A DNA stretch of 64,000 bases from Trifolium pratense (lineage: Eukaryota; Streptophyta; Magnoliopsida; Fabales; Fabaceae), in contig NC_060063.1 in the NCBI RefSeq assembly GCF_020283565.1, positions 44,290,856 to 44,354,855 of the forward strand, given 5' to 3'. Made by a program: the position numbers and the translations under genes. Of this stretch, positions 20,545 to 31,500 are shown piece after piece; within the stretch, counting starts at the first letter, position 1, and each line of letters opens with the position of its first letter. Below the pieces are notes generated by a model. It was not told the DNA's origin. It saw only the letters and a program-made list of their open reading frames with translations, and did no database searches.

Positions 20545-21102
20545 ATGGCGCATAACGAATCAAATTCCGATCAAAATTCCCAAACCCGATTCTATAATCC
20601 ATACAAAGACCTCGAAGTTCCTATCTCTCGAAATCTCTACAAACTCCCAACCTCTCCAGAGTTTCTCTTCGAGGAAGAATTACACCGTAACCACCGTTCT
20701 TGGGGCGAAAATCTCACCTTCTACACTGGATGCAGTTACCTCGCCGGTTCAATCGCCGGCGCCGGAGTCGGACTCGTTGATGGTGTTCGATCTTTTGAGT
20801 CGAGCGACACCATGAAGCTTCGGGCTAATCGGATTCTTAACGCCTCGGGACATGCGGGTCGGACATGGGGAAACCGTGCTGGGATCATTGGGTTGCTTTA
20901 CGCTGGAGTTGAGAGTGGGATGGAAGCTGTGAGGGATACTGATGATGTCTGGAATAGTGTTGCGGCGGGGCTTGGGACCGGGGCGCTTTATCGAGCAGCA
21001 AGAGGGGTGAGATCGGCTGCGGTGGCTGGTGCTGTTGGGGGTGTTCTTGTTGGAGCTGCTGTGACTGCTAAGCAGGTGTTGAAAAGATATGTTCCTATAT
21101 GA
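20545..21102 (+). CDS. TIM23: mitochondrial import inner membrane translocase subunit TIM23
   Basis: 185 residues, no introns, about the size of plant TIM23 proteins (near 190). The protein forms the presequence-gated channel of the TIM23 complex in the mitochondrial inner membrane and passes precursors into the matrix. The N-terminal 50 residues are soluble and lie in the intermembrane space; the Tim17/22/23 domain follows with four hydrophobic segments rich in small residues: about 59-80 ([19 protein letters not shown]), 109-129, 135-152 and 156-174 ([17 protein letters not shown]). Glycine-spaced motifs in each segment are typical of helix packing in this family. The first ATG follows a telo-box leader. 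No defect is seen. Paralogues are usual in plants, so the paralogue number cannot be told. Confidence 0.93.
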   Translation: MAHNESNSDQNSQTRFYNPYKDLEVPISRNLYKLPTSPEFLFEEELHRNHRSWGENLTFYTGCSYLAGSIAGAGVGLVDGVRSFESSDTMKLRANRILNASGHAGRTWGNRAGIIGLLYAGVESGMEAVRDTDDVWNSVAAGLGTGALYRAARGVRSAAVAGAVGGVLVGAAVTAKQVLKRYVPI

Positions 21103-22200
21103 ATCATGATTGTGAGTGTGAGATTCAATCATTTTATTTGAAAAAATATCAATTTTGAGGGATCATTGATGTTAGGTTTAGTTATAGATTATATAGAATT
21201 ATTTGAAAATTGTATGCCATATGTATTATGGTGATGGTAGTTAGCTATATTGCACCAGAATTTGTCGACAAGATACCGATACATGTGGTTGCATTCAATA
21301 ATTTTGTTTTCTCAACTTACTATGGGTGTCAATTTGTTAATTTCGGTATCCAGTGTTTTTGTCAGTACTTTGTATGTAGTTAGTAATTACTGACTACATA
21401 ACTTTGTATGTTAATGCTTAATCATTAGTTTAATGTCTTATTATTTTTACGACTCGATAATGTGTGTAAGTTTGTGACCGTCTTGGAACGGATGATTTAA
21501 AGTTGGATATAGCATTAGTTAATTTTTTGTTTTTGCTAGTTCTTTTTATGTGATCTGTGTAGCTGGATTAATATGTAAGGCTTGAATGGATTGTTTGATA
21601 GATTTTGCATGTGTTTTCTTTCGTGTAAAACCACTACTACTTTGCTGTTCATACTTCATTGTAGAGTTTTCTGTGGTGTGGAAGAGATTGTTGCGATATT
21701 TTCCTTTCCTTTTATTCATCACCTTCTGCCACTTGCATTTTAATATCATCTTTGCACTTTGAAGGTCGTGTATTTTGTATTTTTGTTGATCGTGGCTTCT
21801 TCCAAGTTCTAAACATATTTTCATTGTATTAATGTCTCTGTTACAAACTGTTGGTTTTGTGTCATATTTTTTCAGCTCGATTATGGGTTTCTGTTCTAAT
21901 GTGTAACTTTGTGAACCGGTCTTTTAATGAGTAATTATAATTATTCAATAAAATTTGATGGTGTATATTGGATCAATTCATCTTTTGTTTTTGTTTGTTC
22001 TTTTTATGTTATTGGTGTTGCTGGATCAATATGTATGACTTGAATGGCTAGTTTGATAGAGTTTGCATGTGTTTGGTCAGAAATGAATAATCCTCTTCGG
22101 TGTAAAATCACTAGTACTTTGCTGTACATAGAGTTTTGTGTGAGAGATTGTTGGCAACTTTGTCATGGGAGTTTTTCTGGATTTTGGTTCCATTTAATAT
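21103..22200. repeat. TIM23 3' flank with a duplicated 180-bp segment
   Basis: The segment at about 21511-21695 (TTTTTGTTTTTGCTAGTTC ... GAGATTGTTG) recurs, diverged, at about 21975-22160 (TTTTGTTTTTGTTTGTTC ... GAGATTGTTG). Shared blocks include TTTGATAGA-TTTGCATGTGTT and CTTTGCTGT. Around 21255-21365 lies a copy of the dispersed repeat also seen near 4.9 and 5.4 kb. Confidence 0.65.
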
Positions 22201-22201
22201 T

Positions 22202-22365
22202 GATCATATGCCATATTTAGGTCATGGGACAGTGAAGGTTAGTTTGTAATGGGAATTTGATTGATCATATGTCATATCCAGGTCATGGGATAGTGAAGGT
22301 GTTTGTAAGGGGAATTTGATCGATCATATGCCATATCCAGGTCATGGGACAGTGAAGGTTTACCT
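22202..22365. repeat. 60-bp minisatellite, 2.7 copies
   Basis: Unit GATCATATGCCATATCCAGG followed by TCATGGGACAGTGAAGGT and about 22 more bases; starts at 22202, 22263 and 22322. Confidence 0.88.
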
Positions 22366-22689
22366 AACAGAAAATTCTAGGGTGAGTGACCTGCCTTTCC
22401 ATGTCGTTCATCATAAGCAATTAGTTTTCACTGTTAGATTAAAATGTTACACATGATATTACTATAGATCTCCTGCACTATATTGTTTCTCCTACTCACT
22501 CCACTGTTGCAAACAATCCTCTTCCAGTCTGCACTGCTGATCCTCTTCCTGTTCTTCCTCCAGTCGCCCGCATTGACCTCTACCACCACAACAATCCATT
22601 TTAGGGGGAATGAGTGAAGGCTTACTCAACAATTCAAGTGCTTTAACTTTTATCCTCTGATTAAGATAACTTGTCTCCATTGACTTGTT

Positions 22690-22810
22690 CCCAAAGGTGT
22701 AGCCTAGTGGTTGGCTCGGGACACCGAACAAGTTGTATGCAGGAGGTGCATGGTTCAATCCCAACTACTAACATTTCCCCACTCCCCCCTAAACTAGTCA
22801 AATTTTCCGC
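22690..22810 (+). mobile_element. tRNA-derived SINE-like element
   Basis: RNA polymerase III promoter boxes: A-box TAGCCTAGTGG (22700-22710) and B-box GGTTCAATCCC (22752-22762), 52 bases apart start to start. The sequence between does not fold as a functional tRNA, so a SINE or its remnant is likelier. Confidence 0.6.
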
Positions 22811-23190
22811 TTCAAGAGTAAAATCGTTGTTATGATTAAGAGGCAATTCAGGCTTGAAGCAGATGAGAATAGGCAGAGAGGACAAAGAAACAATGCCATC
22901 TCTGTGTATAGCCTTACTACATGGGATTTGGTTCAGTTCTCACAAGAATTGTTTTGTATGTTTCATGCTTCCTTGGTCTATCTATCCATTGTCTATTGCT
23001 TTTTCTCTTGCAAGTTTCCTTCAGTTCAATAAGAAATTTTAAAGGCTAAGTCTTCAATTTGTGCTGAATTGGCTTTTGCACTTGATGTTGTGTCAAGTGG
23101 TAGAAAATTGAGGGGTCGTTGCTCTACCCCGCCAATGAGGGAGGGAGCCAAAACTAGAGAAGTGAGAAGTTGAGTGAATGATTTTAAATA
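22811..23190. other. intergenic, nothing recognised
   Basis: Short overlapping frames at 22832-23042 show no domain. I see no gene. Confidence 0.4.
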
Positions 23191-23371
23191 AGGAGAAAAC
23201 TTAGGTCAAGTACCATACATCTTTTTGGTCCTCTTCTCCACTTAAAATTTGACACATCAACAATTTTTTACCATACATCCTATGTTTCCACTTTAAATTG
23301 TTGATGTATCAAATTTTAAGTGGAGAACTTGACCAAAATGATGTAATGGTACTTGACCTAAGTTTTCTCCT
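23191..23371. mobile_element. small palindromic MITE
   Basis: 181 bp with perfect 25-bp terminal inverted repeats, AGGAGAAAACTTAGGTCAAG at both ends (read inward), and further pairing inside (TGATGTATCAAATTTTAAGT against ACTTAAAATTTGACACATCA). Confidence 0.88.
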
Positions 23372-24128
23372 TTAAAAAATCGGATAACATGGAACCTTTA
23401 TTATTATTTTTTAACGGCGAATATATATTATTATTAATAACCAAGTCTCTGCACAAGACGAACAGAGACTGATTAAAGACTATAAAATAAAGAGGTCGTA
23501 TATAAGCGGAATGTCAGTGAAAATACTAAATTAGACACCACCTAAAAGTGGTTCACTTTTAATCTCATTCTTAACACTCCTCAGTTTCCAAACTATCAAA
23601 GAAGACAACAACCTGATCCATAAAGATGTCATTAGACACTAACTCTCGATCTCAAATCAAAAGTGATTAGTCCATCATAATTTAAAAAACAGCTCCTCGG
23701 CTCCTTGAGTCAAGAGTTGATGGGACAATGGTAGAATGAGAACCTAGGCAGATAAGTTTCAGTTCGCAGACCGCCTCCAAACATGAAACCTTTATATCTA
23801 CAGCTTTTGCCGGGTTTGGAGGTGAGGAGAGAATTTTGAAAAAATTTGGAAAGAATATGCGAAAGAAATAGATAAGTTTGGGGGAGGATGATTTGGGAAG
23901 GTTCATCCATCTTCATAATACAATTTTTTTTAATGTGGTAGAATCCAAAAATTGTATTGGAGGAGAGTTTTAAAGGATTATGTTATAATATTCTCAAATA
24001 AAAAATATATTAATAATAAATATTTATTTATCATTTTATATGAAAACACTCAAAATGTAAAAGTTTACAACTCTGTGTGAAAAGAAATTTATAAAACTGT
24101 TTATCTCGTAGTCTATTTGGGGGGATTG
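23372..24128. other. intergenic, unclassified repeat-like sequence
   Basis: No gene. The stretch at about 23430-23700 has the look of a degraded non-LTR element tail, but no coding domain supports this. Confidence 0.35.
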
Positions 24129-25263
24129 GTTATTATACATAAGCTATCCTTATGCACCATGCATAAGTTACTTAGTGCACCCCCCAAATTACTTGTGCAC
24201 CCCCCAAATTACTAGCACACCCCCCAAATTTCTCATGCACCCCCCAAATTACTTGTGCACCCTCAAATTTCTCATGCACCCCCAAATTTCTCATGCACCC
24301 CCAAAATTTCTCGCACACCCCCAATATGACTTTTGCCCCCCAATTTTATTTTTTTTGGTCCCCTCCACATTTCTAGCCTAAACCATTTTGTTGTGGGAAT
24401 GGTTTCAGAGATATGCACTCCAAAACCATTAAGTGTATAAGATGGTTTTAGAGTACAACCCTATAATTAGAATACAAACAATAATTGTGATTTGAAACCA
24501 TTTAACCAACATAATGGTTTCCAGAATTTTTAAAACCATATAAACACACATAAAACCATTTTACAATACAAATGGTTTCAGTGTATAACTATCTGAAACC
24601 ATTTAACCAACATAATGGTTTCCAGAATTTTTAAAACCATAAAAACACACATAAAACCATTTTACAATACAAATGGTTTCAGTGTATAACTATCTGAAAC
24701 CATTTAACCAGCATAATGGTTTCCAGAATTTTTGAAACCATAAAAACACACATAAAACCATTTTACAATACAAATGGTTTTAGTGTATAACTATCTGAAA
24801 CCATTTAACTGGTTTTAAATAATGATTATAATTGTACCAAAAAAAAACAATTATGATTCTAATTATAGGTTGTACTTCAAAACCATCTTATGCACTTAAT
24901 GGTTTTGGAGTGTATATTTTTGAAACCATTCCCACAGCAAAATGGTTTAGGCTTGAAATATGGGGGGTTAAAAAAAAATTGGGCGCACAAGTCATCTGGG
25001 GGTGCGTGAAAAATTTTGGGGGGTGCGCTAGAAATTTGGGGGTGCGCGAGAAATTGGGGGGTGCATGAGAAATTTTGGGGGGTGCACGAGAAATTTGGGG
25101 GTGCGCGAGTAATTTGGGGGGTACGTGAGAAATTTGGGGGGTGTGAGATTAGGTGTGAGTGTGTGAGTTGAGATTGGCTAGGATTATTACATGTGGATGC
25201 TCAATCTAATGGATGTTATTGACTTATGTACCATGCATAAGGATTACACTTATGTATAATAAC
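24129..25263. mobile_element. foldback element with inverted C/G-rich minisatellite arms
   Basis: Ends are inverted copies (GTTATTATACATAAG with ATCCTTATGCA just inside). Next to each end is an array of about 20-bp units: CACCCCCCAAATTACTTGTG type at 24176-24345, and its complement (GGGGGGTGCATGAGAAATTT type) at 24964-25142. The middle holds three tandem 101-bp units (24494-24796) made of AAACCAT and ATGGTTT motifs. No protein is encoded. A related single-arm copy lies at 41945-42740. Confidence 0.8.
24494..24796. repeat. three tandem 101-bp units
   Basis: Each unit starts GAAACCATTTAACCA and contains the short inverted pair AAACCATTTTACAATACAAA followed by TGGTTT. Unit starts are at 24494, 24595 and 24696; a partial fourth begins at 24797. 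Confidence 0.92.
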
Positions 25264-26724
25264 TTCTCCCTCTATTTGGATTGGCAAACTATACGTAGAG
25301 ATACATAGTTCACACACAAAAATTAGAGTAAGAAAGGAAACAAAAGCATTTATAATTAAATGAAATAGATCGGTCCCTAATTTCTCTCTAAATAAACTCA
25401 TGATTTTGACTCTAATAATCTATTTATAGTAATAATTACCACAGTAATTTAAAATAATAATAATTGTAATGTCTAGTTTTAAGTCTAGCTTCGCATTAGG
25501 GGATGATTCATAATTTTAGCTACAACATCTGCCTTCACATCGGTGAGAGCATCCTTAACTTTATGTGCAATGTCTGACTTTGCATCAATGGAAAAATCAC
25601 GAGGAACATCAATATCATAACCAAATCATAATTATCTCATTAACTTAAAAATCATAATCATCTCATCAAAAACAGGTTTTAAGTTCTAAAATCTAGACTA
25701 GGTTTCAGATTCTAAAACTAAAACATGTAAAATCTTAAAATTTCAAATAATTATAGGGGTGTTTGGGTTCTAGAATCCAAGTATGTAAAATACATGTTCG
25801 AGTCATAGAACTCAAGCAGATTATTTTTGGAAATTTAGGACAGCATGAGAAGCTAAGGGAAGGCGAAAAGAAATAGTCTAACAAATAGGGGTGACAATTG
25901 AGTCCATTTATCCATATCATTCATCTAATAAATTCTACTATAAATGTACCCAATTTATCCGCTAAACAATAACTTTTCTAATAGGTTGGGTCCAACCAAT
26001 TTATTTAGAGCTAGTTTATCTTTTATTTCCAACGTCAAAGTAAATGTACGAGTCATCAACATGAAACTGATCCAATAACCAACAACTCCCTATAACAAGT
26101 AAAGAGTCTATTTCGAGTCATACAGTCCAACATTCAACGATGATGATATCAAATCAGTCACAAGAATTGATATGGATAACTAGTGGCACTGACGCAAAAA
26201 CCAAAACTTTGAAACCTGCAGACTTCAACAAATCCAGAAACATCAGAGATCAAAGAATGAGACACAATAAACCAATGAAACCGACAGTGATGAAACCCTT
26301 ACTGGAGAACAATCCAAGAGCCACAAACAGCCCACACGGTTTCAGGTAACCCTCCAAACATCTGGAATGACGGATCGAGCAACCAGAGCCGCCATAGAAT
26401 TCTGATATAAACCACCCCAACAGAGTGGGAAGGTGATGGGGAGACTGATCTCGTCGCATCACCACCTACTGAGGTTACATGGTGGATGAAGTGTTTGGTG
26501 ATGGAGATGAGGCGGCAGTACAAGGGCAGCTCTCTTATATTCTTCTCTAGGTAAGTTGTGGCGGCGGTGGCGTTTGGGTTTGGGTTGAGAAGAGAAAGTT
26601 TCTTTGTGTTTAGATGGTCGTGTTTTGGATATGATTCCTCCTTATATTAAATTATTGTTGATCAGTGATAATAGTTAAATTTGTTTGTTTAAGAAAGAAA
26701 AACCAGCCAATTTTTTCATCTTAA
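25264..26724. other. intergenic, no firm gene
   Basis: On the minus strand 25488-25622 reads DIDVPRDFSIDAKSDIAHKV and on for 25 more codons to a stop; it looks coding by composition but I do not recognise it. 26100-26620 has short frames on both strands with no domain. Confidence 0.4.
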
Positions 26725-27543
26725 AAAAGAGCAGTGCTAAATAACACGAAGAGTTAAAAAACGAAAACTACGAACGTGGTTACAAACCACAACTTATGCG
26801 TTTTTAGTTTATTTATTAACATAGTGATTAGTGACATAATAAGTTTCTTTCTACACAACAACAAACCACTTTGTCGGCAAACTGTATTTGATCACCGAAG
26901 CAATAAAGTGGCACCATCTCTTATCCCACTTTTTGGATAGTATCTATCAGTGCATCAAAGCAGCCACATTGTCAACTAGTGTTATAATCCAACTATAAAA
27001 TTTGTTTGTTGCGGCCATTTTAGCTGTCTCATGGGTAATTCCCTCTTTGTGTGCATCTGTACGTGGATCTTTAAGATTGTTGTAAAAAAAAAAAAGAATA
27101 TGTACAACTACAAGCTTGCCTTGCTACCTCTCTATCCTTTTTTTTTTTGGCTTGTAGTTGTACATATTCTTTTTTTTTTTTTTGACAATAATCTTGAAGA
27201 TCCACGTACAGATGCACACAAAGAGGGAATTACCCATGAGACAGCTAAAATGGCCGCAACAAACAAATTTTATAGTTGGATTATAACACTAGTTGACAGT
27301 GTGGCTGCTTTGATGCACTAATAGATACTATCCAAAAGGTGGGATAAGAGATGGTGCCACTTTATTGTTTCGGTGATCAAATACAGTTTGCCGACAAAGT
27401 GGTTTGTTGCTGTGTAGAAAGAAACTTATTATGTCACTAATCACTATGTTAATAAATAAACTAAAAACGCATAAGTTGTGGTTTGTAACCACGTTCGTAG
27501 TTTTCGTTTTTTAACTCTTCGTGTTATTTAGCACCGCTCTTTT
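26725..27543. mobile_element. near-perfect 0.8-kb inverted repeat (foldback element)
   Basis: Two arms of about 390 bp (26725-27115 and 27150-27543) are inverted copies with only scattered differences, around a 34-base spacer. Outer ends read AAAAGAGC-A/G-GTGCTAAATAAC inward. Arms include TACGAACGTGGTTACAAACC and its complement. The 96-codon frame at 27031-27321 crosses the centre and is not a gene. A transcript across it would form a long hairpin. Confidence 0.88.
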
Positions 27544-28535
27544 GTAAGAGCGAAGAACTATATAAATCTATAATAATTTTCTGACAGCAAAACTAGTCTC
27601 TAACAAAAAAAAAATTAAATTATCAAAAAAAATAAATTAAATTAGTTCATGATCCGTTAAAAATTATAATGAGTGATTGAATTAGATGGTAAAAATTGTA
27701 AGAGATAAAAAAGGATATTTATTCTGTTTTTAATTACATGTTATTTACAGCTCAACATAATTATTTTACAAAGTTAGACTTCCTCTACACTCTACTACTG
27801 GCCGGCAAAGCGCCACAACTGCACGCCACCGCGAAGTCTCCATAGACCCACCTTGTAGGGTCATTGGATGGATTATAATATATTTAAAACAAAACCTTTA
27901 ATTGTTTGTTTAAAGAATGTTTACATCCATCTATTATTATCCAAAACAAACCTAGTTCACTTTGTATGTTTGCATCTACTAATTTTCCAATACGATGACC
28001 CCATGCATACAAGGATTTTGATTCCTGAGGGAAACAATTTTTTGCAAGACTTACCTTATAGCTGAACTCTACATTACCAAGACCCTTTTCCCCTAGAAAT
28101 CAGATGGCTAATATAAAAATAAAAATACAAGGGCTAGTTCAATCAGATAAAGACTAGTTCTATTGACATATAAGGTATTTGTCAATGAAACATAGGTTGA
28201 GATGCCAATAAAATAAATGTGTTCTTTCAATTATTCACACCATCTAACAAAAGAAAATGTTAGATCCTCATCTGCTTGTATAACGGGGCAGCATTTTTGT
28301 CTTATGACACGATTTCAGGGCTCAAAATTCAATGCCTTATCTACCCTCTCACTTATTAAAAAATTACAGATTGCAAAATTTATTTTAAGAGAATAAATAC
28401 TTAAATCAAAAATTGGTCAGGGATACAATCAACCAAACCCAAATGGGAAATACCAGGTGACCAAATCTCATCCCCGGCCTACAATATCACTCGAAAAAAG
28501 GAATTGAGTACTTCATCGGAGCCTTCTATTTACTT
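27544..28535. other. intergenic and 3' flank of the E2 gene
   Basis: AT-rich, no gene visible. The right end should hold the 3' UTR of the minus-strand E2 gene. Confidence 0.5.
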
Positions 28536-31500
28536 TTACAACAGCATGGTTTCTGGGTTCTCAATATAGCCCTTGAATGCTTTTAACCATTCCGCACCAA
28601 TCGCCCCTGAACAGAACAATGAAGTGTATTGTTAGTATGTTTCATTGAGTGAATCACCATTTGGTTATTAAATTCTTGGAATCGGACAATTTAAACAGTA
28701 AGCAAGTAATCTCAGTCATTGGTCAATAAACCAACAGTTGATATTCCAACTTATTCACCAACGGTTGACATTAAAAGTGAATAGTATACATTAAAAGTAA
28801 ATAAAAAAAAAGAAGCATAAGCAACAGCATAAGATTAAGTATGATTACCATCTATTACTCGATGATCACAACTTAGGGTCACAGCCATGAAGGAAGCAAA
28901 CTTGAATTCTTCAGCACCCGAACCTGGAACGACCCTCCTCTCAGCTGCTCATGAGGAAACCATGCAGGAAGATGATCATTATGATAAACATGAACACTGA
29001 ATGCAGAAAATAAAAGAAATAAAGAGGAAAAGTCACTAAATTTTCTCACCAGATCCAACTGCAAGAATGCCAGATTGAGGAGGATTGACAATGGCACAGA
29101 ACTGTTTGACACCGAATGGCCCTCCCAAGTTAGACACTGTAAATGTACCTCCCTGCAGTGTATATCAACCAAACAATTCATAAACTAGTACAAGACTTCG
29201 TCATTGTCAGATGAATAGGAATGAACATAAGACTTCAATAACCTCATAATCTTGGGGTTTCAAGCTGTTTTCTTTGGCTTTCTTTGCCAACTGTTTCACC
29301 TCTTCACCTATTGTAGAGAGACCTTTCTTGTCTGCATCCTGCAAATATTGTTATGAATACAAAGTTGAGTTAGAATCAGTAAAAGCTGTGTATGTCTTTG
29401 AAGTGTTAGAAAGAGGCCCTCACTCACCCTGACTACTGGAACAAAGAGTCCATGATCAGTCTGCACGGCAACATTAATATTCACATTATGATACCTGCAC
29501 AAAAATATAGGAACAAATATTACACTTAAGGTTATTCACAAATTAGATGGCAATCGTTACATTTAAAAATTGCTAACATACTGGCGAATATAGTCATTTG
29601 TCCATGAACTGTTACACTGAGGAACTTTACGGAGAGCCAAAGCAGCAGCCTGAAATAAAAAAGACAAGAATCAAACTTAGTTATCTGTACACGATAATCT
29701 CTCCTTCACAAGACAGATGGTTTGAGCTAAAGAAGTCTCTTTTGCAACTTATGAGACAAATTGAAACTCAGATAATTGTGAAGTCCCTCTTAAAAGATGA
29801 ACAATGATTTAACATTTTTGGGCTAAAATCAATTTCACACTACATTGCATTGTGCGATGCGATTTTCGCAGCTGATTAATAACCAGCTGTGGTGAGATAA
29901 AAAACTAGCTTCTCTATTGACAATGTGCGCACAAACTAATTCATGGAGTTCTACGACATCATATGCAGATAAAGAAAAGGAAAAAAGATTTACAATTTTT
30001 AAAGGAGCTAAAAAGAGAGAACAACGATCAGAAATCTAACCGAGCAAACACTTGAACAAATATGATGTATGTTCATCAAATATGATGTCCTTCACTAGTT
30101 AATTAAACACCTAATTACCAACCAAAACACATGATAAAAGGAAGACACCCAGATATTTTGGTCAAAGAAAATTTGATACCTTGATTACAAGGTCATTTAC
30201 TGATATGCGGGAACCACCAGAGGCTTCCTGCAATGAATTGAGTTGGGCACGCAAGCTGCAGATAAGGAGTTTTAATTATCAGAATTATTTGTATCATAGG
30301 TAAAATATATTGATAATAATGGAGAAGCTCACCTTATGAGTTTGTCAACACATGTATCTACAGTCAAATAGTAATGAGGAATTGTTTGTTTTGATAGCAA
30401 CAAACGTGAAGCTGTGACCTGTCAAATATATAAAGTTAGTTTCAAAGAAAAAACACCACTTATTTATGCATGCACAACACACGATATATTAAGATCAGGA
30501 TAATACATTAAAAAATACAGAAAGGAAAAAATTTATCCGGTAATATTGAGCAAGACTATCAAGAAGCATACACAATATTTGTTCACAAATTGAGAACATA
30601 TGTGGCATGTTCCTAAACAAATGGTCTTTGGTTCATGTGGGAAACAAATTATCATCAAAGATAAATTTTAGAAATATAAAATTGCAAAGACTTGTTTGAT
30701 AAATTACCTTCCTTATCTGAGAGACAGGAATGTCGGTATAATCCAATGCTGCATCTGTTGCAGCCTTGGCCTTTGAGGGTGCTGAAACTTCTTTGGCACC
30801 AGAAGCTGCATCAGATTAGATGTTGGCAAGGGTTATAATATATAACCAATACAATAAATGAATCAACTAAGGATGAAAGTGATTACAGGCATAAGGCTGA
30901 AATAGTGGCCTAGATGAATCAACTAAGCATGCACAATTTTTTATTACAGATTGTTATCGGAATCTTGATCCAGATCCTAAAATCCTACGATTTTTTAGGA
31001 TCTTGCTCACCCCCAATGATCCGGATCTTGTGTAGAATCCAGAATGAAGGAAAACCGCTGCAAAATCATGTGAAATCGTGCGATTCTGGACAATTCTACA
31101 TGATCCTGGTAGAAAATTCTGGGCCGTTTTTGCTTGGGTCAATTTCGAATCAATTATATAAAAATGACAAAAACCCTAATTTTTTATTTTTTCTAATCCT
31201 CTAACAACCGACTGCCTTCTCTTCATCATCAATCATCACTCTGTTTTCCTTCCTTCTCACTCTGTGTTGCTTCCCCTCTTGCTATGTTTTGCTTCCTTCT
31301 TGATCTGTTTCATGTTTAAGATTTGAGACTTTGAGTAGTTTATGTTTAAGATTGGAGACTTACTTTATGTTTAACATGTAAACTTATACACTATATAATA
31401 TATAATATATATTATTATTTTTATTTTCGTAGGATCTTACTAACTTGGTTGCGATCATATGTTTTACGATCTTGCTACTGCCTCACGATCCTACAAAATT

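Noticed and set aside
20749..21132. 127-codon minus-strand frame over TIM23
   Set aside because: Antisense shadow of the TIM23 frame, no recognisable domain.
22700..22762. A tRNA gene
   Set aside because: Pol III boxes are present but the sequence does not make acceptor and anticodon stems; SINE-like is the better call.
24176..24345. CRISPR-like array of short repeats
   Set aside because: Repeats are contiguous without unique spacers, in a plant nuclear context, and mirrored by an inverted array; it is a minisatellite in a foldback element.
27031..27321. 96-codon frame
   Set aside because: It crosses the centre of the large inverted repeat and has no domain.
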